From the NCBI RefSeq assembly GCF_900167915.1, contig NZ_FUYM01000008.1, forward strand, positions 186,001 to 250,000: a stretch of 64,000 bases of DNA, in the 5' to 3' direction. The notes under the pieces are model-generated. The model did not search any database. It had not been told where the DNA came from and saw nothing but the letters and a program-made list of their open reading frames with translations. The translations under genes were made by a program, and so were the position numbers. Of this stretch, positions 1-8,812 are shown in pieces (the first letter of the stretch is position 1; each line of letters begins with the position of its first letter). This DNA comes from Rhizorhabdus histidinilytica (GTDB lineage: Bacteria; Pseudomonadota; Alphaproteobacteria; Sphingomonadales; Sphingomonadaceae).

Positions 1-1666
1 GGCCGCCATGACATTCCTGACATTTGGCCAGCTTCGGCAGGTTCACGTCCGACGCCAGCTTGGAGCCCTTCACCGCATGGCAGCTCGCGCAGCTCTCGGT
101 GTCGTGGGCGGCATGGTCGAACCAGCCCTTCATCATGTAGCGTCGGCTGAGTGCAACCGGGGTGACCGCGAAAGGCGTCGTCGGATTTCCGGTCGCACGC
201 ACGGTATGGCAATCGAAACAGGCCCCGCCCTTCGAGAAGACCGCGCGGATCGCCTGGTCGGCATTGCCGATGTGCATCGCGCTCGTCTGTGCGAAGCTGG
301 CGCGCTGCGCGGCGCTGGCGAAGTCGCCCGGACGGCGGCGATCCATGCCTTGCAGCGCGGGATTGCGCGGGGCACCGGCGCGATAGAAGGCACGGATGTC
401 GGCGACGACCTGAGCCGGATCGCCATGCCGCAGGGTGCGGATCGTGCCGCCGACCTGATCGAAGGCGAGCGAATGGCAGGCGCCGCAGGCCGGCTCCATC
501 TTCACCGCGACGAAGCTCGATCCGGTCGCGTCACGGGTGTGGCAGTTGGCGCAGTCGAGCGGCGCGCCATAGCCTTCGGCCTTGCCCAGCGTCTTCGCCA
601 TCTGAGCCACGCCGTTGGTGGTCGACAGGTGAAGATCGTGCGGGAATTTCAGGCCGTTGTCCTCCTTCGGGTTCGCATCGAGCGAGACGCGGCGGAAGGA
701 CGGCACGCCGTTCGGCCCGGCAAAGCGGATCGTCGGCTCGAACTGCGGATGATGCTCGCCGAAATCGGCGGCGTCCTTGAGCGCGGTATCGATCCGCTTG
801 CTCATGTCCTCATGGCAATTGGTGCAGAAACGCTCGTCGGTCACCGGCATCGCCGTCTGGCCCTGATGCTCGGTATGGCACTCGACGCAGCGGCCGGGCT
901 GGATGCCGAATATACCGCCGACGAACTGCTTGGTGCCGTCGACGATGCCGGGCGAGCCCTTGGCCTCGAGCAGCTTGGCCTTGTCGGCATGGTCGTGGAC
1001 CTTGGTGTGACAGGCGACGCAGGCCGTGTCGCGCACCGATTCGCCGGCCTTCACATGGCAGGCCTGGCAATTATTCTCGAGGCTGCGATGGACCTGCGAC
1101 AGCTTGCCCGACGTCCACAGCTCATCGGCATGGAACGCGACCTTGCGGCTATTGTCGGTCGGCTGGGTGTGGATCGACACCAGCGGCCAGGCAAGGAAGA
1201 TCGCGAGCACCAGCAGCACCCCGGCCCAGGCCATGATGCGCCGGCTCGGCAGCACCGAGGCCAGCGAGAAGACCCGCGCCTCTTCCTTCTCCTCGGACGC
1301 GTTGGAGATGGCGCCGACGCGCTCGACGGTGATGACGACTGCGCCCTTCTCGTCGCCCTCGCCCGGCTCGACCGAAAGCGAGTGGCTGCCGATGCGGATA
1401 TTGGCGCCCGGCGAAGCAGAGAAGCGCTCATGCTCGGTCGACTTGCCGTCGACGAGGAAGGGCATGCCGGCGGTCGCGACGATCTCGACGGCGCCGCCCG
1501 CGGCGGTGCGGATCACCGCATGGTTCAGCGCCACCGCCAGGTCGGGCAGGTGGATGTCGCTCGACGGGCTGCGGCCGATGCTCAGCTCGGCCTTGTCGAA
1601 GCTCTTGGGGCGAACGATGTCCCGCCCGTCGGCGGTGCGCGCTACCGTGCGAACGATGAAGCTCAT
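1..1666 (-). CDS. FHA-domain, membrane-anchored multiheme cytochrome c (3' end outside window)
   Basis: The reading frame is open from an ATG at 1666 to the window edge, giving 555 residues with no stop. The N-terminus (about residues 20-100) looks like an FHA phosphothreonine-binding fold, with GR at 31-32, a following Ser and a later Asn-His. A single hydrophobic helix lies at about 144-165. The rest holds nine CXXCH haem c sites in the visible part (CQACH, CVACH, CVECH, CTNCH, CANCH, CGACH, CFDCH, CASCH, CQECH), with extra His available as distal ligands. The expected topology is a cytoplasmic FHA domain, one membrane pass and a periplasmic multihaem electron-transfer domain. It lies 10 bp downstream of the membrane gene and is probably co-transcribed with it. 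Domain calls are by eye and the electron partner is inferred. Confidence 0.8.
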   Translation of the reverse strand, partial: MSFIVRTVARTADGRDIVRPKSFDKAELSIGRSPSSDIHLPDLAVALNHAVIRTAAGGAVEIVATAGMPFLVDGKSTEHERFSASPGANIRIGSHSLSVEPGEGDEKGAVVITVERVGAISNASEEKEEARVFSLASVLPSRRIMAWAGVLLVLAIFLAWPLVSIHTQPTDNSRKVAFHADELWTSGKLSQVHRSLENNCQACHVKAGESVRDTACVACHTKVHDHADKAKLLEAKGSPGIVDGTKQFVGGIFGIQPGRCVECHTEHQGQTAMPVTDERFCTNCHEDMSKRIDTALKDAADFGEHHPQFEPTIRFAGPNGVPSFRRVSLDANPKEDNGLKFPHDLHLSTTNGVAQMAKTLGKAEGYGAPLDCANCHTRDATGSSFVAVKMEPACGACHSLAFDQVGGTIRTLRHGDPAQVVADIRAFYRAGAPRNPALQGMDRRRPGDFASAAQRASFAQTSAMHIGNADQAIRAVFSKGGACFDCHTVRATGNPTTPFAVTPVALSRRYMMKGWFDHAAHDTESCASCHAVKGSKLASDVNLPKLAKCQECHGG

Positions 1667-1676
1667 CTGCGCGTTC

Positions 1677-2555
1677 TCACCAATAATAGAAGACGGAGAC
1701 GATGTGGACGAACAGCGCCGCGATCAGCGCGAAGGTCAGCGGGATATGGAGATAGAGCCATACCTCCAGCAGCGCCTTCAGCCGCAGATGCTTGCGGATG
1801 CGCGACAGCGACGATCGCTTGCGTTCCAGCAGCACCTCGACATGGTCGTAGGGATCGGCCGCGGCCTCCTTGCGCCCCGGATGCGCGCGCACCGCGGCCA
1901 GCGCCGCGCGCGTCCCGCACTTGCGGTAGTGGCCGGTCAGCCGTGCGATCAGGCCGCCGCCGAACGGATCGTCGTCGAGCGCCATCCGGACGATCGCCGC
2001 CCCCTCGGCGTCGAGCGGCTGCGCCGCCTCGTTGAGCTGGCGGTCGATCATCCGCAGATTGTCGAGCATCTGGACCTGGGTCGTCTCGCCCCGGTTGGCC
2101 GACAGCGCCTGGGGCAGCATCGCGTAGGTGGCGATACCGAACACGCCCGAGGCGATGACGATCATCATCAGCGCATAGGCGAGCGTATGGACATTCCACC
2201 CGAAGTCGAAGCCGGTGTGCAGCGTCGCGATGACGATCAGCGACAGGCCCAGATAGACATGGGCCGAGGTCCAGCTCTTCAGCGACCAGCGCCCCGGCGT
2301 GATCGCGCGCTTGCGGACGCCGAGCATCGTCAGCCACAGGATCAGGAGGACACCGATCGTACCGGTGGTATAGCCGTAGATGCTCCCGCCATTGGGCTTC
2401 GGCTGGACGTCGTTGAAGGCGTAGATCAGCAGCGCCACCGCGCTGATCCCCAGCGCGATCTTGAGCCATTTATAGCTCTGGTAGCGCAGGAACCCCTCAT
2501 GCTCGGAGGCGCGCTCGCGACCCGTGGTCGCCTGCCGTAGCGATTTGCTGGCCAT
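1677..2555 (-). CDS. cytochrome b-like integral membrane protein
   Basis: 292 residues. The ATG at 2555 overlaps the stop of the upstream gene as TGATG, so translation is probably coupled. I see about five hydrophobic segments: WLKIALGISAVALLIYAF, a second around GTIGVLLILWL, then HVYLGLSLIVIATLH, LAYALMMIVIASGVFGIA and a C-terminal LHIPLTFALIAALFVHIVS. Two membrane segments carry a pair of His each (SAHVY/LHTGF and LHIPL/FVHIV), the arrangement expected for bis-His haem b ligation. A charged cytoplasmic or periplasmic loop separates segments four and five. It sits between an iron-sulphur flavoprotein and a multihaem cytochrome c, so it may pass electrons across the membrane. No named family was recognised; the haem b assignment is inference. 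Confidence 0.75.
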   Translation of the reverse strand: MASKSLRQATTGRERASEHEGFLRYQSYKWLKIALGISAVALLIYAFNDVQPKPNGGSIYGYTTGTIGVLLILWLTMLGVRKRAITPGRWSLKSWTSAHVYLGLSLIVIATLHTGFDFGWNVHTLAYALMMIVIASGVFGIATYAMLPQALSANRGETTQVQMLDNLRMIDRQLNEAAQPLDAEGAAIVRMALDDDPFGGGLIARLTGHYRKCGTRAALAAVRAHPGRKEAAADPYDHVEVLLERKRSSLSRIRKHLRLKALLEVWLYLHIPLTFALIAALFVHIVSVFYYW

Positions 2556-5008
2556 CAGGCGTCGTCCCGTTGCAGCCGGGCGACCGTCAGGAATTCCTCG
2601 GGCGCGACGCGGATCGCCGCCCCCGTCGGACAGGCGCGGACGCAGCTCGGGCCGCCCTCGATACCCGAGCACATGTCGCACTTGACCGCGCGTTTCGCCT
2701 TTTCGACACCGGGCGTCGCATTGGCATAAGCCCAGTCATGGCTGGGCTCCCCCGGTCCCGGTCCCTGCCCGAACAGGAACCATTTCCACAGGGAAGGCTT
2801 CCGCGGCGGCTCCTTCTCCATGCGGATCACGCCATAGGGGCAGTTCCGCTGGCAGTTGCCACAGCCGATGCAGGTGTCATCGATGTAGACCTCGCCGTCC
2901 TGGCCGCGGTGGATCGCGGTCGGCGGGCAGTCGGCCATGCAGTGCGGATGCTCGCAATGCCGGCAGCTCGTCGGCACGTGGAGATGCGCGAAGGTGCGGC
3001 CCGCCTCGCGGTCGAGCCGTGAAATGCCTTCATGGCTGTCGGCGCAGGCCTTCTCGCAATTGTCGCAACCGACGCAGAGATTCTCGTCGATCAGCAGCAC
3101 GTCGGTCGCCTCGCCGACACCGTTGTCGACGAGGAAATTGGCGACCGAACTGTACATGTCGACGACGGTGGCGAAGCTGTCCTTCTTCGCCTCGATGAAC
3201 GAGGCGAGGTCCTCGCGCTCGCCGATCGCCACCTTCGCCCTGGCAAAAAATTCGGGCTTGGCCTCGAGCAGCCGTCGAAACGCCTCGCCGCCGAGCTTGA
3301 TCACTTCCGACTTGACCGCGGCGCGGACGGTCTGCTTGCGGATGCCGTTGTCGAACAGCTCGAGCTCGCCGACATAATTGCCGGCGGGGACATAGGAGAG
3401 GAACACCGGCTTGCCGCCGATCGACTTCTCGACGACCACCGACCCCGAACGGATCACATAGACGTCATTGCCTTCCTCGCCCTCGCGGAAGATCGCCTCG
3501 CCGGCGCGGACGCCCTTGATCTCGGCGGTTTCCAGTACCTCGGCGAGGTCGGCGGGCTGAAGGCCCGACTGCCACATCTGAAGGAGCTGGCGTTCGGTCG
3601 AGATGCGGGTGACGGCGCGCTTCACGCCCGGCACCGACGCCATCAGCTTGAGGATCGCGTTGCGGGGAATCTCGACCACGATCGTTTCGGCTATCGAGCG
3701 GATCGTCGAGCCGCGGCGGCGGCCCGAAACGAGGCCAACCTCGCCGAAGATCGAACCTTCGGGGATGACGATCCCTGTCGACCGCCCATCGGGCAGCGGA
3801 ATATCCACCGACCCCTGGGCGATGCAGAACAGCGACGATCCCGGCGCATTCTTCTCGAAGATGATGTCGTTCTTGCCGTAGTAGCGGACCTCGGAGTCGA
3901 GCATGAACTCGCGCATCTGCAGCGGCGACAGATCGTTGAGGATCTGGACGTTGGTGCGGATGAACTCCAGCCACTCGTCGACTGACTTCTTCACCGGCAG
4001 GTTGACGAACTTGCCTTCGAGGATCGGCTCGTCGGCCGGCTTCAGGGCGGTGTTGCCGTTGATGAACTCGACGACGTCATAGCCCTGGTTCATGCAATGC
4101 TTGATCAGCGGATAGCCGGCCAGAGCGCCGATCACGTAGATGCCCGCGTTGGTGGTCTCGAACTGCGGCGACAGCGTCGGGAAGGCCTCGCGGTCCGGGC
4201 TGGTGAATTCGATCCCGCATTCCTCGATGAACTTGCGCGGCGCGGCCGAGCCCATGCGCGCGATCACGCGGTCGCAGCGGATGCGCGCTTCACCGTCGCG
4301 GGTATCGAGGACCAGATGCCCTGCCTCGAGCCGATTCGGCGAGGTGTCGGTCATCACGTTGATCCGCCCCTCGTCGCGCGCCTGCATCAGCAGCTTGACG
4401 TTGGCGCCCTTGGCACGGCTGAAATCGGCGCCGCGGTTGAGGATGGTGACGATGTTCCCCTGCGCGACGTCCTGCGCCAGGCCCAGCGCATTCTCGATGC
4501 CGGCGTCGCCCGAGCCGACCACGGTGATATGCTCGTCGACATATTCGCCGGGATCGTCGAGCTGATACTGGACGTGGATGCCGCTGGTCTCGATGCCCGG
4601 CGCGCGCAGCAGGTTCGGGTTGCCCTGCGTACCGATCGCCAGGATGATCGTCTCGGCCCGGATCTCGGTCTTGTCGGTCAGGGTAAGGACGAAGGCGCCC
4701 TTCTGCCCCGTGATCGCCTTCACCTCGCTGTTGAAGCGAACGTTCACCTTGTGGGCGGCGGTCTGCTCGTCCCAGATGCCGAGGATCTTCTCGCGCTTCC
4801 CCGCATCGAAATCGACGTCCGAGCGCAGCACGAGCTGGCTCGGCGTCGCCATGACGTGCTTGCCCTTCTGATATTTGAAGATCGTATCGGAAAGATGGTC
4901 GGTCTTTTCGAGCAGGACGTGCGAAATGCCGAGCTTGGCCGCGTGAGCCGCAGCGCTCATCCCCGCCGGCCCCGAGCCAACGATGGCAATACGGTAGGTA
5001 TCCGCCAC
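2555..5008 (-). CDS. FAD/NAD(P)-dependent oxidoreductase fused to two cyclic-nucleotide-binding domains and a four-cluster ferredoxin
   Basis: 817 residues from a GTG at 5008, preceded by AGGGGGA at a good distance; an in-frame ATG at 5065 lacks such a site. Domains in order: an N-terminal pyridine-nucleotide-disulphide-type Rossmann fold (IVGSGPAGMSAAAHA, second nucleotide motif VVGSGDAGIE) to about residue 320; two CRP-like cyclic-nucleotide-binding domains (about 345-455 with FGEVGL and a following Arg; about 485-600 with VGELEL); and a DmsB/NrfC-like ferredoxin region (about 635-800). The last holds four four-Cys groups: CVGCDNCEKAC, CRHCEHPHCMADC, CIGCGNCQRNC and a CDMC...CVRAC set. It could take electrons from NAD(P)H and feed the membrane and multihaem partners under ligand control. 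Domain identity is confident; the reaction is unknown. Confidence 0.88.
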   Translation of the reverse strand: MADTYRIAIVGSGPAGMSAAAHAAKLGISHVLLEKTDHLSDTIFKYQKGKHVMATPSQLVLRSDVDFDAGKREKILGIWDEQTAAHKVNVRFNSEVKAITGQKGAFVLTLTDKTEIRAETIILAIGTQGNPNLLRAPGIETSGIHVQYQLDDPGEYVDEHITVVGSGDAGIENALGLAQDVAQGNIVTILNRGADFSRAKGANVKLLMQARDEGRINVMTDTSPNRLEAGHLVLDTRDGEARIRCDRVIARMGSAAPRKFIEECGIEFTSPDREAFPTLSPQFETTNAGIYVIGALAGYPLIKHCMNQGYDVVEFINGNTALKPADEPILEGKFVNLPVKKSVDEWLEFIRTNVQILNDLSPLQMREFMLDSEVRYYGKNDIIFEKNAPGSSLFCIAQGSVDIPLPDGRSTGIVIPEGSIFGEVGLVSGRRRGSTIRSIAETIVVEIPRNAILKLMASVPGVKRAVTRISTERQLLQMWQSGLQPADLAEVLETAEIKGVRAGEAIFREGEEGNDVYVIRSGSVVVEKSIGGKPVFLSYVPAGNYVGELELFDNGIRKQTVRAAVKSEVIKLGGEAFRRLLEAKPEFFARAKVAIGEREDLASFIEAKKDSFATVVDMYSSVANFLVDNGVGEATDVLLIDENLCVGCDNCEKACADSHEGISRLDREAGRTFAHLHVPTSCRHCEHPHCMADCPPTAIHRGQDGEVYIDDTCIGCGNCQRNCPYGVIRMEKEPPRKPSLWKWFLFGQGPGPGEPSHDWAYANATPGVEKAKRAVKCDMCSGIEGGPSCVRACPTGAAIRVAPEEFLTVARLQRDDA

Positions 5009-5201
5009 TGATTCCCCCTGCCCCGTTTCACCGCCGCCGAGCAAGCGGCCGTCATTAGACCCCAAATTTCGCGCATGCCCCTGCGACGACGCGTGAATTT
5101 AGTGTCTGCCCCGTCCCTACTCTATCAGCTTCGACGCGTTCCGCTAGACTTTCGTTACATTTGGTTATCAAAGGCCACTACGCTCAATTGCGGAGAGAAA
5201 T

Positions 5202-6179
5202 GTGACGAAGGACACCACCGCGAACAAAGGTCTCTCGCTGCCCTTCGCGCGGATCGCGCTGATCCTCGCCGCGCTGATCGCCCTGGCGGCGGTCGTCCTG
5301 GCGGTCACGCGGTCGCGGTCGGGAATCGAGGAAACAGCCGCGTCCGGCGGCGAGGGTGCCGGCCCGGTCGGAGATGTCGGATCGATGGTCGCCGGGCTCG
5401 AAAAGCGGCTCCAAGACAATCCGGACGACTTCAAGGGCTGGGCGACGCTCGGCTGGTCCTATTACAATCTCGGCCGCTATGCCGACGCCACCCAGGCCTA
5501 TGCCAAGGCGACCAAGCTCGATCCGTCCAACGCGGAGATGTGGTCGGCGCTCGGCGAAGTCCAGCTCCTCTCGGGCCCCGGCGGGGTCACCCCGGCGGCG
5601 GAGGCCTCGTTCCGCAAGGCGCTGTCGATCGACCCGACCGATCATCGCGCCCGTTATTTCCTGGCGGTGAAGAAGGATCAGGACGGCGATCACAAGGGCG
5701 CGATCGACGACTGGATCGCCATTCTGAAGGACAGCCCCGCCGGCGCGCCCTGGGAAGGCCCGGTCCGCGACCTGATCGCCAAGGTCTCTGCCGAGCACAA
5801 GATCGACGTGGCCGGCCGCGTGCCGCCGCCTTCCGCGCCCCAGCAGGCGGCCTCGGCCGCGCCGACGACCGGCGGCGACAGCGTCGCGACCGCCGGCATC
5901 CCCGGCCCGAGCGCCGCCGACCTGAAGGCTGCGACCGCCATGACGCCGTCGCAGCAGGACGAGCTCGCGCGTTCGATGGTTGCCCGTCTCGCCGCCCGGC
6001 TGGAACAGAACCCGCGCGACGCCGATCGCTGGATCATGCTGATGCGCTCGCGGATGATGCTCAACGATCCCACCGGCGCCAGGGAAGCGCTCGCCAGGGC
6101 GAAGGCGGTGTTCAAGGACGATGCGGGCCAGATCGCCCGCTTCGACGAGGCCGCGAAGACGCTGGGCGTGGAGCGCTGA
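5202..6179 (+). CDS. CcmI-like TPR protein, probable c-type cytochrome biogenesis factor
   Basis: 325 residues from a GTG at 5202 with GGAGAG just upstream; an overlapping ATG is followed at once by a stop. One N-terminal membrane helix (about residues 14-36, RIALILAALIALAAVVLAV) precedes a periplasmic TPR region (NPDDFKGWATLGWSYYNLG, then further A/G/Y/A repeats to about 150). A second helical part covers 245-320 with the NPRDADRWIMLMRSRMML repeat typical of the C-terminal domain of CcmI/CycH, which presents apocytochrome c to the haem lyase. It diverges from a multihaem cytochrome c module, which fits that role. No CcmFH partners are present, so the exact name is left open. Confidence 0.75.
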   Translation: MTKDTTANKGLSLPFARIALILAALIALAAVVLAVTRSRSGIEETAASGGEGAGPVGDVGSMVAGLEKRLQDNPDDFKGWATLGWSYYNLGRYADATQAYAKATKLDPSNAEMWSALGEVQLLSGPGGVTPAAEASFRKALSIDPTDHRARYFLAVKKDQDGDHKGAIDDWIAILKDSPAGAPWEGPVRDLIAKVSAEHKIDVAGRVPPPSAPQQAASAAPTTGGDSVATAGIPGPSAADLKAATAMTPSQQDELARSMVARLAARLEQNPRDADRWIMLMRSRMMLNDPTGAREALARAKAVFKDDAGQIARFDEAAKTLGVER

Positions 6180-6208
6180 GCATCCCCCTGCCGCCCTATC
6201 CTTCTTCC

Positions 6209-6286
6209 GTCAGCCCGGCGGAGGCCGGGATTTCGGGAGAGGTTTGCCCGCTCACCTCCTGAGACTCCGGCCTCAGCCGGGATGAC
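6209..6286. repeat. REP-like inverted pair
   Basis: Two palindromic units face each other: GTCAGCCCGGCGGAGGCC on the left and a reverse-complement match ending GGGATGAC on the right. This is one of several REP-like elements in the window sharing a GTCAT-CC-GC core. It lies between the convergent 3' ends of the CcmI-like gene and clpX. Confidence 0.6.
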
Positions 6287-6296
6287 GTCAAGACAA

Positions 6297-6326
6297 AAGG
6301 GCCGCCGGATCGCTCCGGCGGCCCTT
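6297..6326 (-). terminator. clpX terminator
   Basis: A perfect 13-bp stem (AAGGGCCGCCGGA with TCCGGCGGCCCTT) closes a TCGC loop. Read on the minus strand it is followed by TTTTGTCTT, as expected for an intrinsic terminator 25 bp after the clpX stop. It could also slow plus-strand transcripts. Confidence 0.8.
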
Positions 6327-6350
6327 CTTCATTCGGGATATCCTATCGGA

Positions 6351-7622
6351 TCAGGCGGCGTCGCCGGCCTTTTCCTTGTTCTTCTTGGTGAAGACGCGGA
6401 CCGGGTCCTTGCGGCCCTCGACCACGTCCTTGTCGACCATGATCTCGTCTACGCCGTCCATGGACGGCAGGTCGAACATCGTGTCGAGCAGCAGCCCTTC
6501 GAGGATCGACCGCAGGCCGCGTGCGCCGGTCTTGCGGGTGATCGCCTTGCGGGCGATCGCGACCAGCGCATCGTCGGTGAAGCCGAGCTTGACGCCCTCC
6601 ATGTCGAACAGCTTCTGATACTGCTTGACCAGCGCGTTCTTCGGCGCGGTCAGGATCTCGACCAGTGCGGCCTCGTCGAGGTCCATCAGCGTCGCGATCA
6701 CCGGCAGGCGGCCAACGAATTCGGGGATCAGGCCGAACTTGAGCAGATCCTCCGGCTCGCACTGCTGAAGGGTTTCGCCGGTGCGGCGTTCCTCGGGCGC
6801 GGCGACATAGGCGCCGAAGCCGATCGACTTGCCCTGGAGACGATCGCCGATGATCTTCTCCAAGCCTGCGAAGGCGCCGCCGCAGATGAACAGGATGTTG
6901 GTCGTGTCGACCTGCAGAAACTCCTGCTGCGGATGCTTGCGGCCGCCCTGCGGGGGCACGCTCGCGGTGGTGCCCTCCATCAGCTTGAGCAGCGCCTGCT
7001 GGACGCCCTCGCCCGATACGTCGCGGGTGATCGAGGGATTGTCGGCCTTGCGGCTGATCTTGTCGATCTCGTCGATGTAGACGATGCCGCGCTGCGCCCG
7101 CTCGACATTATAGTCGGAGGCCTGGAGCAGCTTGAGGATGATGTTCTCGACATCCTCGCCGACATAGCCTGCCTCGGTCAGCGTGGTGGCGTCGGCCATG
7201 GTGAACGGCACGTCGAGCAGCCGCGCCATCGTCTGGGCGAGCAGCGTCTTGCCCGATCCGGTCGGGCCGACAAGCAGGATGTTGGACTTCGCCAGCTCGA
7301 CGTCGGCACCCTTGGCACCGTGGTTGAGCCGCTTGTAATGGTTGTGCACCGCGACCGAAAGGACGCGCTTGGCCTTCGCCTGGCCGATCACATATTGGTC
7401 GAGATGCTCGCAGATTTCGTGGGGGGTCGGGACCCCGCCGTCCTTCTTGCTGACGAGCGCGCCCTTCGTCTCCTCACGGATGATATCGTTGCAGAGCTCG
7501 ACGCACTCGTCGCAGATGAACACGGTCGGGCCAGCGATCAGCTTGCGGACCTCGTGCTGCGACTTGCCGCAGAAGGAGCAGTAAAGCGTGCTCTTCGAGT
7601 CGCCGCCGGTCAACTTCGTCAT
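6351..7622 (-). CDS. clpX: ATP-dependent Clp protease ATP-binding subunit ClpX
   Basis: 423 residues, full length for the family. The N-terminal C4 zinc-binding dimerisation domain is intact (CSFC near residue 15 and CDEC near 38). It is followed by the AAA+ module with Walker A GPTGSGKT, Walker [10 protein letters not shown], the pore loop GYVGED and sensor regions, and a C-terminal small domain ([14 protein letters not shown]). ClpX unfolds tagged substrates and feeds them to ClpP. The gene has its own hairpin terminator, and 284 bp separate it from clpP upstream, so the two may have separate promoters. Identification is secure. Confidence 0.97.
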   Translation of the reverse strand: MTKLTGGDSKSTLYCSFCGKSQHEVRKLIAGPTVFICDECVELCNDIIREETKGALVSKKDGGVPTPHEICEHLDQYVIGQAKAKRVLSVAVHNHYKRLNHGAKGADVELAKSNILLVGPTGSGKTLLAQTMARLLDVPFTMADATTLTEAGYVGEDVENIILKLLQASDYNVERAQRGIVYIDEIDKISRKADNPSITRDVSGEGVQQALLKLMEGTTASVPPQGGRKHPQQEFLQVDTTNILFICGGAFAGLEKIIGDRLQGKSIGFGAYVAAPEERRTGETLQQCEPEDLLKFGLIPEFVGRLPVIATLMDLDEAALVEILTAPKNALVKQYQKLFDMEGVKLGFTDDALVAIARKAITRKTGARGLRSILEGLLLDTMFDLPSMDGVDEIMVDKDVVEGRKDPVRVFTKKNKEKAGDAA

Positions 7623-7841
7623 AAACTAGATCCTGACTCCACTAGGGATCGAACGCATCCTAAACATGTCCTCCCCCTTCTCACAACCATCTTGAGAAGC
7701 GATGAAGAAGGAGGTGGTTCCCACGGATATGGGAAGCCGTTTTCCGGGTGCAACCTGACCGCATCCACGCGCCATGGCCGGATCGGCGGCCGTGCGCCCA
7801 TGCTGCGGAAACCTGAACGACTCGGCGGGCCGCGACGCGCA

Positions 7842-7876
7842 GGACGCGCCCCTCCCCGTCGGGGAAGAGCGCGTCC
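7842..7876 (-). terminator. hairpin downstream of clpP
   Basis: GGACGCGC and GCGCGTCC pair around a 4x4 internal loop and an inner CCCC/GGGG helix with a GTC loop. It lies 30 bp beyond the clpP stop on the minus strand. There is no clear U-tract, so termination here is only possible. Confidence 0.35.
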
Positions 7877-7906
7877 CGGTCATGCGCATGATCCGATGCC
7901 GGCCGA

Positions 7907-8563
7907 TCAGGCGGCGATCGCCTCGTCGGCGGGGGTCGGACGCTTGTCGAACACCTCGTCGATCAGGCCGAAAGCCTTGGCCTCGTCGGCCTCGAGGAAC
8001 TTGTCGCGGTCCATCGCCGCCTCGATCGCCTCTATCGGCTGCTTGGTGTACTTCGCATAGAGCGCGTTGAGCCGATGACGCATGCGCAGGATCTCGCGTG
8101 CCTGTATCTCGATATCAGCCGCCATGCCCTGGGCGCCGCCCGACGGCTGATGGACCATGATCCGGCTGTTGGTGAGCGCTACGCGCATGCCCGGTTCGCC
8201 GGCCGCGAGCAGGAAGCTGCCCATCGAGGCCGCCTGGCCGATACAGACCGTACCGACGCGCGGGCGGATGTACTGCATCGTATCGTGGATCGCGAGGCCG
8301 GCCGTCACCACGCCGCCCGGCGAGTTGATGTACATGAAGATGTCCTTCTTCGGATTCTCCGATTCGAGGAACAGCAACTGGGCGGTGATGAGCGACGCCA
8401 TATGGTCCTCGACCTGGCCGGTCACGAAGATGATCCGCTCGCGCAGGAGGCGCGAATAAATGTCGAAGCTGCGCTCGCCGCGGTTCGACTGCTCGATCAC
8501 GACGGGGACCAGGGCGCCGGTTTCCGGGTTCAGGAACTCACCGGTTTCGAAGGGATTCTGCAT
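7907..8563 (-). CDS. clpP: ATP-dependent Clp protease proteolytic subunit ClpP
   Basis: 218 residues from the ATG at 8563 ([16 protein letters not shown]), the usual length with a short alphaproteobacterial N-terminal extension. A longer frame reaches 8734 but runs into a REP element, so I use the conserved start. The catalytic Ser sits in GQAASMGSF, the His in IMVHQPSGG, and an Asp follows in the [12 protein letters not shown] region. ClpP forms the tetradecameric chamber used with ClpX. An RpoH-like promoter lies 38-66 bp upstream of the start. Identification is secure. Confidence 0.96.
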   Translation of the reverse strand: MQNPFETGEFLNPETGALVPVVIEQSNRGERSFDIYSRLLRERIIFVTGQVEDHMASLITAQLLFLESENPKKDIFMYINSPGGVVTAGLAIHDTMQYIRPRVGTVCIGQAASMGSFLLAAGEPGMRVALTNSRIMVHQPSGGAQGMAADIEIQAREILRMRHRLNALYAKYTKQPIEAIEAAMDRDKFLEADEAKAFGLIDEVFDKRPTPADEAIAA

Positions 8564-8600
8564 GGGAAGGTCTGGTCCTTTGCTTTGCCTTGCCCAGCCT

Positions 8601-8629
8601 ACATCGGCCTTTGCCGCGGGGGTTTCAAG
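8601..8629 (-). promoter_or_regulatory. candidate RpoH (heat-shock) promoter of clpP
   Basis: On the minus strand CTTGAA is followed after 16 bp by CCGATGT, 38 bp before the clpP ATG. The same CTTGAA-N16 layout occurs at hsp20 (35197). The assignment rests on resemblance to the sigma-32 consensus. Confidence 0.4.
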
Positions 8630-8651
8630 AGGGTGTGCGCTGGCATTCCCT

Positions 8652-8737
8652 GTCAGGCGGAGGCCGGCATGACGTGGGGACGGGGAGATGCGGTAGAGGC
8701 AGGAGCCGCCTGAGATGCCGGCCTCCGCCGGCATGAC
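8652..8737. repeat. REP-like inverted pair
   Basis: The unit at 8652-8673 (GGCGGAGGCCGGCATGAC) is matched in reverse complement by the unit at 8714-8737 (ATGCCGGCCTCCGCCGGC plus ATGAC). It belongs to the same GTCAT-core family as 6209, 34111 and 38236, and lies upstream of clpP. Confidence 0.6.
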
Positions 8738-8757
8738 GAAGGAGAGCGGCGGAAACC

Positions 8758-8789
8758 GAAGGGCCGCCGGATCGCTCCGACGGCCCTTC
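8758..8789 (-). terminator. tig terminator
   Basis: GAAGGGCCG-C-CGGA pairs with TCCG-A-CGGCCCTTC around the loop TCGC, with one mismatch. It starts 24 bp after the tig stop. Apart from that mismatch it is the same hairpin sequence as the clpX terminator, including the loop. Confidence 0.65.
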
Positions 8790-8812
8790 CGAATGGATCG
8801 AAGATCGCCCGA

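Noticed and set aside
8-2035. 675-residue plus-strand open frame opposite the multihaem gene
   Set aside because: It is antisense to a frame with nine CXXCH motifs; its translation is Arg/Ala-rich and without domains, a by-product of high GC.
5148-5180. FNR/Anr-type site before the CcmI-like gene
   Set aside because: TTTGGTTATCAAA is symmetric but does not fit TTGAT-N4-ATCAA; too weak to call.
6282-8060. 592-residue plus-strand open frame over clpX and clpP
   Set aside because: Entirely antisense to two clear genes; no ribosome site or family signal.
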